NCBI GenBank assembly: GCA_008711295.1
Contig: VUYV01000225.1
Location: 10,577 to 74,576 of the forward strand
DNA length: 64,000 nt
Origin: Anarhynchus alexandrinus
Lineage: Eukaryota; Chordata; Aves; Charadriiformes; Charadriidae
Direction of reading: 5' to 3'
This document shows, in pieces, positions 1 to 12,387 of the stretch. Each line of letters begins with the position of its first letter. The stretch's first letter is position 1. The notes beneath the pieces were generated by a model. The model had not been told where the DNA came from, searched no databases, and saw nothing but the letters and a program-made list of their open reading frames with translations. Both the position numbers and the translations under genes were made by a program.

Positions 1-715
1 TTTTATCTGTAGAAACTTCTGGGTTACTGATAATGTGAGGGCAGCGTAAGAAAATAAAAGGTATTAATGCATCTCTTTGTATCTGGAAAGATATAATGCT
101 AACCGTGTTCTCTCTCTCCACGAAAAAATCCCCCTGGAAAGTTCTGGTTATATATTTCTATGTATACTCTTGAGCAATAAAGTAGACACAAATGCATTAT
201 CAGAGACTTCTGGACTTGATGGCACAAAATCAAAGTGAAAATGATTTCAATAACATAGCCCACAGCCTTCTCATTCCGGGGGTAGGGAACTATCCCTTGT
301 TAAAGGACTTCCACAGAGATGAGGACCTATTTAGACACCATTGTAAATGAAGACAATGCATTTATTTCATCGCTATGGTTACTAAATCAAGTACGAAGTA
401 TAGAAATATGGTTCACGAGAGGAAAACGAATGCAGAAAAATAAAGGATATACTGCTTTAGAAACGCAGAAGAGAGATCAAACAAATAGGCTGCACAGTTA
501 AAGGAACAATTAATTATTAGAACTTTCACAACACATTTGATACAATCTCATTTCAACCTGATTGCAGGCGTTCTTCTACCGGTGCTCTCTCACTCGCTTT
601 GCTTCTACCCATCTCGCCTTTTACGCGGCTGCTGGTGCGGGAGAAAAGCTCGTGCCTTTTATGGGTGATATTGGGGAAAATGATGTCTCGCGGCACGACT
701 TGCAGAGCAGGTTTA
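1..715. other. Unannotated AT-rich sequence
   Basis: I see no gene, repeat array or RNA. It is typical intron-like or intergenic avian sequence up to the CR1 insertion. Confidence 0.5.
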
Positions 716-959
716 GGGCAGGTTTAGATTGAACATTAGGAAGAAGGTTTTCACTGTGAGGGTGGTGAGGCACTGGCACAGGTTGCCCAGAGAGGTTGTT
801 GAGTCCCCATCCCTGGAGGTGTTCAAGGCCAGGCTGGACGTGGCCTTGGGCAACCTGGTGTGGTGGGAGGTGTCCCTGCCTATGGCAGGGGGGTTGGAAC
901 TCGATGATCTTCAAGGTCCTTTCCAACCTAAACCATTCTATGATTCTATGATTCTATGA
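716..959 (+). mobile_element. CR1 LINE 3' end, young group
   Basis: This is a 5'-truncated copy starting in the ORF2 C-terminus (RLPREVVE...[10 protein letters not shown]) and ending in the ATTCTATGATTCTATGA tail. Its first ten bases are also present 11 bases upstream (707-716), a microduplication at the truncation point. It has the CTGGTGTGGTGGG variant. Confidence 0.97.
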
Positions 960-3900
960 CTAAAGGCTCTGCGGAGTGGCTTCTGCCGGGCACAGTGCTG
1001 GGCTCGGACAGACCTTCTCCTCTTCTCCAACACCTCTCCGGGACCTGTTTGACACAAACAGGCGAGCGGCTGTGCTAAATGGTTGTTCACCTCCAGCAAA
1101 CGGGATAGCAAACGATCATCTCAAATGTCCGGGCGTAACTCAAAGTGTTTCCTGGGATGACTTCTAAACTGCAGAAGCTCAGAGGCCCGAAAGGTCAGAG
1201 CTTTTCCCAGGTGACATATCATCACAGCACCCAGATTGCTCCATCCAGCGAACACACAGCTGATGAGTGACTCCCACCTCGCAGCTTTGGTTTGGACTTC
1301 CCCACCACGAGAGAAGGTTTAGGCCAGTGAGGTGATCCAAAAGCAGCAAGATCAGGAGAACAGCCAAGGGAAATGGTCAACATCACATTGTATTGCTTGG
1401 AAATGTTGCAAAGCTGCACTCCCTATATGGTCCGAACAGGCCGATTAAAAGGCTTTGTGAAGCAAAACGAAGCAAACTACTGGCTAAGACTGTAAATCCC
1501 TCTCTCCTTTCTTTAATGACACACGGTCAACGAGTTAATTCTACTCACTGAAACACCGCTGGCTCCAGAGGTGCCAGTCAAATTGCATTTGGTTCATGTG
1601 AGCCTCATCAGAACTATTCAAAATCCAAAGCTAAAAATGCTGCGGTCAGACTCCTGGGCAGAGCGGACGGGAGGCAAAGGGATGACACTCCGGGACGGGA
1701 TGTACTAAAGCCAAGATGAATCTACCTGACATCCTGCTGCCATCTCCTCAAAGCAAATCCCAACAAATTCAGTCCAGTGGTTCCAGAAACAGTCTCTATC
1801 TTATTTAGGCAAAGCCTAAATTCGGCCACTTTCTGCAGTTGGCACGCTTGGACACCTCTTTGCCATAGCCAATTAGGAAAAGATCTGATTAATTACGACT
1901 TCTTCATCCTTTTTTTTTTTTTCCTGACCAACACACAGCAATGGATTATTTACCCGTATCAAACGGAATTCTTCAGATACGCTGCCTCAAAAAAAGAGCT
2001 CTTCTAGAGTCAGAGAACAGAGCCAAGAAGATCCAGATGGATTTAAAGCATTTCAATTAATAGTGTTCCCGCATACCCCAGTGCGAGCGCACAGCTGTAC
2101 CGCAGTCGTATTTATAAAGGGAGCCGGGCTGGCTCTACCCTGTCAGTTAATATCGTGCCACAGCTTCATGACACAGTACGTTGGCATCGCTCTAGACGCA
2201 GCTCGTTGGCACAGCGTGTGACAGTCACTGCCCCCGTCAGCTTTCAGAGCAACGCATTTGAAATCCCCAAAGCGACTGAGGAGCCTGAACTTTGCTGAGT
2301 TTGTTGGGACTGAGCCTATTAAAGCACCGAGGGCTGCGGGAAAGGCTCCCTCCGGCTCCGAAAGGTATGCACCTCGCTAAGCAAGAGAGCCAAGAAAAGA
2401 CAAGAGGAAAGGACGGAGTAAGATGAATAATAAGGACACAAGGACTGAATAAAATTCCTCCTCTCTATTCTCTGACACAAGATGCAATTTCTGAAAGGAA
2501 ATGAGAAAAGAAAAAAAGGCAAGTGCAGATCTATGAAAATAACTTTGTTTTATCCGCTACGGCCCCCCGAGATCGCCGCTCCTGGAGATTAGTAGTTACG
2601 AAGTCTCCCTCAGAAAGCACGAGGGAGCCTCTCGCAGAAGCCTCACGAAAACCAAACTGCAAATCGCTTCGCTCAGGTCCTTCGATCTGCCTGAGAATCG
2701 CATCTAACCACACAGTTTCCATGAAACGGCAAATAACTGCCCCACGGATCGCACTAACGGAGAGCAAATCGCAAAAAAAAAACCCTAGTGGTTCCGGTGG
2801 ATGAACCGCACTGGGTTTGGAGGCTGGGAGCGGTGCTGGGTCAAGTTTTGGGGTGCTCTGCTGCTCACGCCAAAGGCTCGGGAAGCTTTAGACGTCTTCT
2901 CAAGGCAATGCAAAGGCAGGTGCCGTAATGAACCCTTAGTTCTCCTTCACCCTTAGTTCTCCTTCAACAATAACTATGATTTTCACAGGCTTGCTGTGAA
3001 TTTGCTGCACCGACTGTGCAAAGAAGCCATAAAGTGAGTATAAAAAGGTCTTAAGTAACAGTCAGGTAATGCAAAAAGAACCGGGATCCAGAATTTTATT
3101 AGCATCCAAAACCCAAAGACTCAAACTGAAATGTCACGAGATTGAAGGGGGAAAAGCAATCCCATAGAGAAAGAAATCAGTGCAACTTTGAAACATCCTT
3201 TAATAGAAGATGACAAAGACTCACCTTGTCCTACGGAAAAAATTTACTTGAAAAATGAGCTATTAAAGCCTGAAAGTCACCCGCTCCCACCGTAAATGAG
3301 CATGAGCGTGTATTTCTCTTCCTAGCGGTGGCACAAAGGAAGAGCCAACGAGCTCACTGAGAATTTTGCAAAGACTCCAGCACAAAGTACTGAAAAAAGA
3401 GACTGTCTTGGAAGGTAAACTTGATTTCCCAAAGGGGATGAGTAAGCAGTCATTTCCCTCGCAGGCAAATGAAAGCAGTGATGAGCTTTCAAAGATGTCA
3501 TTCACAAAACTGCCCTTAATGGGAGAGCGGAGTGACTGAATCCAGGCAGGAAATTTAAGAGACAGGGCAGGGACGGTCATTTTGATGCGAAGACTCAAAG
3601 AGAACAGAGAAAAGAAACAAGGGGGCTGCGCAGCGCTGTTACCTCCTTTGACTGGGTCCCATTAATACGACGAGTCATTTAAGAGAGTGATGAAAAGAGT
3701 GGGAATCTTTAAAAAAAAAACCCCAACTTTTTCAAAGGCATAATTCCATTTGAGTTTCAGAATTTTTTTTTCCAAATATGCCAAAATACATCCCAGCAGG
3801 ACGGACAAGCTTATGCTATATGGATTAACTGGTGAGAGGGGTATCGTCATGGAAACATGATCTTTGCTCAGAAGTGATTATTTAGTCCTGCTCTCATTCC

Positions 3901-4266
3901 CTTCATATATTAATAATAGATTATTTTTTTTTTGTTATTAAGTCAGTGACAGGCGATGGACCTGAATCTTCTATCTCCTGTATGGATTTCATCCTGGTTT
4001 TCAGCTGTGTCATTTCTCATTTACAGACAGACTGCAGCCGTGGCCCACAAGTACGGCCACAACCCACGGGAAGAACTGGCCTCCAGTCCCCCCGCAGGGA
4101 CTGCGCCTGGTTCCGTACAGAGACACAGACCTTGTCTTTTGTAAGGACAGACACAACTTTTAGACTATGATACGTCACAGGTACTGAGAACACACCTTAC
4201 ATCCCAGGACATCTACCAAAATAGATGAAACAGGATTCTCCTCCAGAGAGACTGACTTGGGTATTT
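960..4266. other. Unannotated sequence
   Basis: I see no exon or interspersed repeat. It contains a 17-base tandem duplication (ACCCTTAGTTCTCCTTC at 2,932 and 2,949). Several overlapping frames near 2,520-2,800 look like chance openings. Confidence 0.5.
2932..2965. repeat. 17-bp direct tandem duplication
   Basis: ACCCTTAGTTCTCCTTC occurs twice back to back with no spacer. Confidence 0.9.
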
Positions 4267-4743
4267 CATAGAATCATAGAATGGTTTAGGTTGGAGGGGA
4301 CCTTGAAGATCATCGAGTTCCAACCCCCCTGCCATAGGCAGGGACACCTCCCACCACACCACGTTGCCCAAGGCCACGTCCAGCCTGGCCTTGAACACCT
4401 CCAGGGATGGGGCCTCAACAACCTCTCTGGGCAACCTGTGCCAGTGCCTCACCACCCTCAAAGGGAAAAACTTCTTCCTAATGTTCAATCTAAACCTGCC
4501 CTCTTCCAGTTTGAAGCCATTCCCCCTCGTCCTATCACTACATGTCCCAGTAAAAAGTCCCTCCCCAGCTCTCCTGTAGCCCCTTCAGGGACTGGAAGGC
4601 CACTATAAGGTCTCCCCGGAGCCTTCTCTTCTCCAGGCTGAACCCCCACAACTCTCTCGGCCTGTCCCCATAGTACAGGTGCTCCAGTCCTCTGATCACC
4701 TTCGTGGCCCTCCTCTGGCCCCACTCCAACAGGTCCATGCAAG
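4267..4743 (-). mobile_element. CR1 LINE 3' end, young group
   Basis: The minus-strand copy begins with the reversed tail TCATAGAATCATAGAATGG and runs about 475 bases back to the CATGGACCTGTTGGAG region of ORF2. It has the short AAGGGGCTACAGG form that shifts the ORF2 frame near its end, and the GTGTGGTGGG variant. Confidence 0.97.
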
Positions 4744-4970
4744 AAGTATCTAAGCTCCCTTTAAAGACAATACAGAGTGACTGCAGGAGATGGTTGCATG
4801 ACACAGCCATCCATAGGCGTTATATGAGCTGCCTCAGGGAATCTTGTCCAGCCCCTGACTGCCATTCCCATGGCTCAAATCTCCTGTGGGTACTGAGTCA
4901 TGTCTGCTAGCTTTATGTGGACATCTCAGATATGCCAGATCATCTTTAACAGCGCTTGGCATGTATGTGT

Positions 4971-5352
4971 GGACTTGGGGCTTTTTAGTCTGGAGAAAAG
5001 AAGACTGAGGGGGGACCTTATCAATACTTAATCAGTACTTAAAAGGGAGGGTGCCAGGGGGATGGGAACAGTCTTTGTTCAGTGGTGCCCAGTGACAGGA
5101 CAAAAGGGAACGGGCACAAACTTGAACATAAGAGGTTCCATCTTAACATGAGGAGGGCCTTCTCTCCTGTGAGGGTGGCAGAGCACTGGCACAGGCTGCC
5201 CAGAGAGGTGGGGGAGTCTCCCACTCTGGAGCCATTCCAAACCCACCTGGACGCCGTCCTGTGCCACTGCTGGAGGTGCCCCTGCTCTGGCAGGGGGTGG
5301 CACTGGGGGAGCTCCAGAGGGCCCTTCCAGCCCTCACCAGTCTGGAATTCTT
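4971..5352 (+). mobile_element. CR1 LINE 3' end, second subfamily
   Basis: It runs from GGACTTGGGGCTTTTTAGTCTGG to CCAGTCTGGAATTCTT. It shares with the copies at 9.4 and 49.3 kb the segments CAGTGGTGCCCAGTGACAGG and GGTGGGGGAGTCTCCC, and it lacks a clean ATTCTATG tail, so it is an older subfamily than the 0.7 kb copy. Confidence 0.93.
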
Positions 5353-5999
5353 CGTAACTTAATTGAGCTCGGAGAGCAATTCAGCTCTTCCTAAAGTAAA
5401 CATCTATTTTTGGTCAACAGAATTGCTCTAAAGGCTCTGATTTCGAAGGCTTCAATTCAGCTGCCCAAACCCAGGCATCAAGCACCTTGGAGATACTCAG
5501 GGGAGTGACTGCTGTCCTGGGCAAAACCCTGCGAGGTACCACTGAAACAACTCAAATGATATGGACAACAGCCATGGCACTGTCTGGTTTATGGTTCTAG
5601 ATACACGGTTCTTTCAAGCTCACAATAATTTTAGCTCCCTCTTGGAGATTGTACCCCTCCTGATGTTAGGAAAAGGAAAACCTACTGAAGTTAGGGATAA
5701 GCAGATGTCTACAGCGACACAGGTGGCCTGTTGAAAACAAGACAGCCTCGTATAAAAATAGTGTAAAATGTTATTATAGAGATTGAGGCTTGAAAGAAAA
5801 AGGAAAGTTTATACCCACATCCATTCTGACTGTGCAAAGTACCCTGAGCCCCAAAGGTTATGTCCATAGGAGTAAACGAAGCGGGGCCAGGACGTGGTCG
5901 CAGGTACTGGGGCAGCTGGGTGGCCCACGGCACCCCGCAGTCCCTGGTGCCTGCCCCAGCACTGCCTGCACCCGGGGACGCAATGGGGCCGGCACTTAC

Positions 6000-6050
6000 C
6001 TCGGAAGACCACATGGACACAGTCACCCTCGTCTGTTTTCATCTGAGCAA
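6000..6050 (-). other. Candidate unrecognised exon (51 bases) with strong donor
   Basis: The minus-strand acceptor is TTTTCACGTTCCTGTAG, ending at 6,051. The interval is open in one frame as AQMKTDEGDCVHVVFR, and the donor CGAG/GTAAGT follows at 5,999. It begins with two bases of a split codon, so it is phase-compatible with the candidate exon at 14.7 kb. The product is not recognised. It is short enough to be a chance arrangement. Confidence 0.22.
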
Positions 6051-6125
6051 CTACAGGAACGTGAAAACTTGGCATCAGGGTCAGAAAATGGGGCTGATCC
6101 TTTATTTTTAAACCACTATAGAGGC

Positions 6126-6206
6126 GGCCAAAGTAACCTGAATTCTAGTGTCTAACTGTCTAGTGGGAGGTGTCCCTGCCTATGNTGGCCAAAGTAACCT
6201 GAATTC
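6126..6206. repeat. 20-bp direct repeat flanking a CR1 scrap and an N
   Basis: GGCCAAAGTAACCTGAATTC occurs identically at 6,126-6,145 and 6,187-6,206. Between them lies CTAGTGGGAGGTGTCCCTGC plus ATG (an internal piece of the young CR1) and then a single N at 6,185. The most economical reading is a collapsed or mis-joined CR1 copy in the assembly. Confidence 0.75.
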
Positions 6207-8400
6207 AATCCTTCCCTTTTTCCTGGGCAAGAGGGTTCTTACAACTATTTAAAACCAGCTCTTTTTCTGCTGCTGTTTCAGGCTCCAGCTTTGCTGGGTT
6301 TACGTGCCCGTGGACTTCCCCTGGACTGCAGCTGCAACACCCAGGTGTGATCACTGGTCTGTCATCATCCTTCCCCAGTAACACCATTCGCACCGGTTGT
6401 GTTCAGCCCGGTCCCACCTGCCTGCCCCGTGCCTACCTCTTACTCATCATTTGTGGGGAAGGAATTTGCCCCTCCAGACTCTGCAGGTCCTGGCAGAAAG
6501 GAGCAAAAGGGAAACCAAAACACACATATTTCTTCATATAAGGATAAATATTCCGTGCCAGGAATCATGTTCCCAGAATTTAATGGATGTGTTGCCATGC
6601 TTCCCACAGCCCCCAGTCTGTGTCAGTCTCACGCTTATATGAGGGTTAATAGATGAAAAATTATGAAAACATGATGCAATGCAGATGGGAGGAGCCGGAG
6701 CCACGTGACGATGAACTCACAAGGTTATACAGGTTTGCAGGTGGAGCCTGGTGACTTTGGATCATCTCAAAATACGTGCAGGCGTAAAACTGGCTCTCCC
6801 CCACCCTGTGGGACCACTCAGCGTCGCTGCAACCCCCGGCAGACGGGAGCTTGGAGGAGGTGAAGGTGGAGCCCAGAAAAAAAACACATGCACAGGAGAG
6901 GCATGAAGAAGAAAGTCTGGAGACATTTGGGTGAGAAATCTATAAAGGCTGCCAGGTCGGTAATCAGAGCAGATCTCAGATGGAATCAGGGCCTCTAATC
7001 ACAACTCCTTTTTTCAAAGTTCTCTATGAAACGCAACAAAATCTGATCCAGTCACACTGATATAAGTGCAATTGCCGCTGACTTGCATCAGTGCAAACCC
7101 AGAAATACCGAGAAAGGCTGTTTAGATTGATTCCTTACATGCATCTGCGTAGCTGCACCCTCAAGATGCACCGTTTAGAAATGCAGAGAAACACAGCACC
7201 ATTTAGTCATTTTGTACACAAAACAGTCAGGAGGACGGGTACCAAGGGCAGGCGAGCGCCCTGAAGGTTACTCGAATGGTCACCGATGAGCCCAGAAGAG
7301 AGTTTTACAACAGCATAACGTTAAGCTCTGAAATCTGTTGTAGAGCAGAGTTAATTTTTCAAAAAGAGCGAAATCCATAGTCGATTACCCTCTTCCTCCT
7401 CCCTCCACCCCCGCGCCCCCCGAACACGGGGTCTGGCGGTTATTCTGATCCCTGGAGTTTGATGCATGTTTGATTCACAGACTGCAGCATGTCTGCACCA
7501 GATGGCCCCGAGTTAATGAACACAAACTCATCACTTTTACTCACGAGGGAAATGTGCAGCTCAATCTGATTTGTACTCGACAACTAAAAATATTTTAGTA
7601 TTTTTAGTGAGCATTTTACTGTTACAAAATGGCATTTGAGGAAAGCATTAAAAGAACACAGCCTACCCAACAAATGTACTTCCACAGATGAAGAACGGCG
7701 CTGCTGCCTTTCCCCCCTTCTCATCAGAGCTAAGTTAACGTATTCCCAAACCTTAAAACTGCAAGAAGCGCATAAAGAAAGCGATAAGATCTGGGGCCTC
7801 CTCAGGCACCATTAAGCCATTTGCAAAAAGTCTCCCGAGTTGGCTGGAAGCGGGATTGGGCTCCGAGTTCGTTACCGCAGCAGGTTTGAAAGGCTACGGG
7901 TCATATTCTCAGCCAGCATAAAAAAAAAAGTGAACGCTTGGAAACCACCAGAGCTGTGATTATTTATACCGGCTAATGATGGGTCTGCATGGGGTCACTG
8001 TGATTTTCACATGGAGCGCGCAAGATGTAACTGCAGGAGAATATAAAACACATATAAAACCCAGCGTCACGCCGCCACGCTGTACGGAAGATTTTTCCCC
8101 AAGGAACCAAGAGACATTTGTTGAAAGATGAAAACCAGATCCCCCAGTCTACGACCCAAAAATGGATTAATTGCTTCCCTTGGAGTCAACGGGCACAAAG
8201 TCATGATTGCAAACACACGGCAGGAGCCACGTCCCCAGCACTTAAAGGAATCTTGATTTCACCTTTCACTCAAAAAGCTGTTGGGCATGCCAAAATTTTA
8301 ATGCGATTTTAGCCTGGAATGGGACTTCCTTACTCGCTGTGATTTTACGTGCTCGAGTGTGATATGCACTGCAAGATCATAAGATGCAATTCTTCATGAA

Positions 8401-8634
8401 ACCTTAGAGTTATCTGAAAACTGGTTAGAGGCACTGCACGTTGATGTAAATACTCAATATTGTTGGGTATTTTGAGCAAGACCTTAGAGTTATCTGAAAA
8501 CTGGTTAGAGGCACTGCACGTTGATGTAAATATTCGATATAGTTGGGTGTTTTGAGCAAGACCTTAGAGTTATCTAAAAACTGGTTAGAGGCACTGCACG
8601 TTGATGTAAATATTCGATATAGTTGGGTGTTTTG
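8401..8634. repeat. 80-bp minisatellite, three tandem copies
   Basis: Units start at 8,401, 8,481 and 8,561 with ACCTTAGAGTTATCT. Copies 2 and 3 share TATTCGATATAGTTGGGTGT; copy 1 has TACTCAATATTGTTGGGTAT. The pattern fits duplication of copy 1 followed by a more recent duplication of copy 2. Confidence 0.97.
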
Positions 8635-9279
8635 TTCAGTGTATACAGTTTTTGCTGTTACTCTTCCACCACGGTGCTGCATTCTCTACCCATAGTTTCA
8701 AGACCGCAGGGAATAAATCAGATTTTAAAAACTGCGAAGAAAGTAACGTACTGAGCGTAACTCTTCACCCCACATTCTTCAAGCAGCAAGCTGGCCAAGC
8801 CAGGTCACGTAAGAACCGACTCCCAGATGCCACGGATAAACCAGTCAGAGTCGGGCATCTGGGTCGTACAGCTGCCGAAGTCATGCCAACGGGAGCCACC
8901 TGCCAAACCAATCTACTGGAGCCCGAACACATTTCCCATTCCCTCCGAAAGGAAGAGGCAGTGCCAGAAGGGAGTATTACTGTATAATGACTTATTTCTT
9001 ACAGAAGTCGAAGGCGAACACATCGCCCGTGCAGTGCCAGCTCCGTAGCAGTATTCCCACAGAGCACTGACAGCCTATTTTACCTCTCCAACTACATATT
9101 TTCTCAACTACACTCATCTCCATTACACGGTTGCGATAAAGTTATTAGTTCTTAAATAGCAAAGTACCAATACAACACCACCTCATGCAGAGATCAGTGT
9201 CAAGCAGGATATTGCCTGACAATAAAAAAGAGAGAGGAAAACCAGAGGATGCTGAGAGGCCATTGCGGTCTCCTAAACC

Positions 9280-9633
9280 CTGGAAGAATTAGCTGAGGGG
9301 ATCTCATCAGTGCTTATCAATATTTAAGGGGTGGGTGGCCAAAGGATGGGGCCAGACTCTTCAGTGGTGTCCAGTGACAGGACAAGGGGCCACGGGAACA
9401 AACTGGAGCACGGAAAATTCCGTCTCAACACAAAGAAAACCGTCTTCGAGGCTGGCAGAGCAGCGGCACAGGCTGCCCAGAGAGGTGGGGGAGTCTCCTT
9501 CCCTGGAGATATTTCAAACCCACCTGGACGCCGTCCTGTGCAACTGCTGTAGGTGACCCTGCTCTTACAGAGGGGCTGGACCAGATGATCTCCAAAGGTC
9601 CCTTCTAACCCCGACCAGTCTGTGGTTCTGTGA
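9280..9633 (+). mobile_element. CR1 LINE 3' end, second subfamily
   Basis: It is diverged, beginning in a CTGGAAGAATTAGCTGAGGGG stretch and ending at CCAGTCTGTGGTTCTGTGAG. It has the GGTGGGGGAGTCTCC and CACCTGGACGCCGTCCTGTG segments of the 5.0 and 49.3 kb copies. Confidence 0.93.
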
Positions 9634-10399
9634 GGGAAACACCCACCAAGGTCCCATTCATCACTAGACGCTGGGAAGAAATCCCAAACCAAGCTTTGCT
9701 TCCTGCTCTTTGTGATGCCGCAGTCAACTTTCTTCCCCTCTGCAGCTCTCCACTAAAGCATCTGTGTTCATCAGGTCAGAACCGAAACGTTTGCTGTTTG
9801 CCACGAAACTTCTCGAGGTAGGGATGACCTCCCGCCAGGCGAGAAGGCAGCACCAGTGCAATGCGGCAGGAGATCCCGCCTCACCAGGATCATCAGGGAA
9901 TTAGTGCAGGGATGATCCCCATCCCTGGGGAGCAATCTCACAGCCGTCCCCAACTGGGCAGTATGCACAAATCCCCCCTTTCTCAGGATATCTCTGTTCT
10001 TTCACACGCACGCACAAATCAAATAAATGTTTTAATGGCTTTGATGTGACACAAAAACAAGCACATAAACCTTGATAATCTTGATGTTTTCTATGAAATA
10101 GAATTTGTTTTCTGACCTGCCCTACACAGTCTGCAAAGTATAATACAAATGTTGCAAAGAAATCTCTTTTACTTAACCGAGGGAGTCAAAATTCAGTTTA
10201 GAATGAAATACTAATTGCGATTTTACCTCTCTAATCATTCCTGCTCATGTGCATTACGACATACTGAAGCTGCAACCTGAACGCCTCCTCCGTTTGGAAA
10301 CCTTTCATTCAGACTCCTCTAAGGATGCGAATGGCTCTAGCAAGAACGTCTTCATCTCATTAATCTCCCCTCCAATACAAACTTTCTGATGTGCAAGCT

Positions 10400-10615
10400 G
10401 TTCGCTCTCCCCGTCCTTTACGACTGGCTAGAAACAAGGGATGCGCGAGGGCTTTGATGGGGGAGCACGGGGCCGTCCATCACCCGCCCCAAGCCAACGC
10501 AGCGGGAAAGGCGTCGCTTCTTCCACCCGACGTTCCGAATTGCGACTTTCCAAAAGACGGGAAGAAACGTGCGTTCCTCTTCCGCGCTGCAAGGGAAACC
10601 GCTGCTCTGATCGGG
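10400..10615. promoter_or_regulatory. CpG-rich islet
   Basis: I count about 23 CpG dinucleotides in roughly 216 bases, far above the flanking DNA, and the GC content is also raised. There is no recognisable TATA box or known gene start. Reading frames here are open on the plus strand because of base composition, so they are not called genes. It is a candidate unmethylated regulatory element. Confidence 0.4.
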
Positions 10616-12065
10616 ATTGCTCCTGCTTTCCTTCTGTATGGCTAATTAATAACTAAACCATTTCACCAGCCTGAATTTGGGAAGCCTACTGTTAACGCTG
10701 CCTCGCCCTGCAGCTGTAATGGCATTTTATTAGCGACGGTGACAAAGGTACCACGAAGTTACTAACGTTTTCTACGTGCTGATTTTGGTTCCTCGCAGAG
10801 CAGTATTGCACTGCGGCGCTGGACCGGTGTCTCGGCAATCAGGAAATCTCAGCACGTGTTTTTAAGGCAGATTTGCTTGTTCACCTTCTCATTCTTCCCT
10901 TACTCACCCCCCTCTTAAACGTAAGCCGAGGAAACAAATAATATTTCAGGCGATGCCCATGCACCATTAAAAATAGGCATGCAGCACTTCCCATGCATAA
11001 TTCATCCTTCCTGTATTTCCAGTCAAGACGTCTTCACTTTGCAAGTGTAAAGTGACAATTCTTGCAGATTTGGGAAATAATCTTTTACATCTGTTACAAG
11101 CTAGCAGACGCCATTTGGCAAGTGTTAAAAAATACCATATACGACCAGGAATACGGCGTTCTGTTTGGTTAGAAGCATTCTTGAACTAAAAGTCTAGGGG
11201 GAAAAAAAAAAGACGACTTGAGTGTTCTTTCCTTCTAACAGAAATATTCTAAATTCCCAGCCATTTATCTATTTCCTTTGTGTATTATGTCTTCCTTATT
11301 CCTCCCTCTTTTCCTTTCCACATGCATCATTTCACCGGATCATCTTGTTTTGCAAATACTGGGAGGTTTTTTTCATTTTTTTTTTCTTTTTAATGCTGAC
11401 ACTTCAGCCATCTTTATCATTCCAGACTCAGAATAAGCTTCAATTCCCTTCTTGCTCAGCCCTCTCGTGCCCTGTTCACATATCCCAGACTCCCCGGGGC
11501 CTCTCCCCGTCTATGTTCACTCTCTTTCCCACCAGCCCGCTCTGTTCCATCAGCCCAGTTCAGGATCAACCCTCGCCTTCGTTTCCCATCTACCTAATTT
11601 AACTCTCTCCTTTTAAGTCTTATTAGTCTTGCAGCAGAAGCGCGAGGAGTAACGCTGTCATAACAAAGAGAGGGAGAGCTTGTAGGGCCACTTTACAAAG
11701 TGATTTAGCAGGGCCGGGAGCACCTTGCTGCATACTAATGCTGTTTTAATAATGCTGCCCAAACACCCCGGTGACTGTGCTAACAGTAGGCAGGCTCCGA
11801 ATAAGCCGGCAATGCGATTTGTGTGCACATGAGGAGTTAAGATAACGGCTGAATGCACATTGCAACCGAGTTTGCCATAAGCGGTAATGTCACTGAGACT
11901 CAATTCTTTTCCCTGCGTTTCATTTAGATGTTTTCTCCTACTATAACACCGTCCTTGGCTCTCTACACTTAAAAGCACTCCATTTGCATTCCAGTCCTTC
12001 ATTTAAAGAAATAATACAACTGATGCTATCCGCGTAGCTAAATAAAGCGCTATATATTTAATTAA

Positions 12066-12387
12066 AACGATGCTGACGCGGCAGCTAGGTTCACAATTTG
12101 TCGCTGCTTCTGCACCCGCTCGCGAAGACGGTCAGCGAAACCGTCTACAGCGCTCCAAGGGACCCCGTCCTGTCGCCTCCTCTGAAATTGCAAATCTCCT
12201 CGACTATCTCCGGAGCATCCTCTGAGGCTCGCGCTGGAAAAGAGCTCCGCCGTGCCCCGGGACCCGCGAGCGCCGCCCGGGGCTACGGCCGGAGGGTGTC
12301 CTCCGCAACACGCACCGACCCACCACGGGCTCGAGAGCATTTCACAGCACCGCTGCCCAAGGGAGGATCTGCTGCGCGCGGTATCGT
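12066..12387. promoter_or_regulatory. CpG island candidate
   Basis: I count about 37 CpG in about 320 bases, with GC near 60% by eye. The flanks on both sides are AT-rich (for example CTATATATTTAATTAAAA immediately before it). The core includes runs such as GACCCGCGAGCGCCGCCC. Frames are open on both strands, as expected from CpG-rich composition. No CR1 lies within several kilobases. It is a candidate promoter or enhancer; the transcript is unknown. Confidence 0.55.

Larger units (their letters stand above)
5353..9279. other. Mostly unannotated sequence
   Basis: It holds the candidate mini-exon at 6.0 kb, a CR1 scrap next to an N at 6,185 and the 80-bp minisatellite at 8.4 kb. Otherwise nothing is recognised. 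Confidence 0.5.

Noticed and set aside
8401..8640. CRISPR-like regular repeats
   Set aside because: The units are contiguous 80-bp tandem copies without unique spacers, in a vertebrate genome.
8425..8682. 85-codon minus-strand frame with repeated peptide
   Set aside because: It is produced by the 80-bp minisatellite. The period is not a multiple of three, so each unit is read in another frame.
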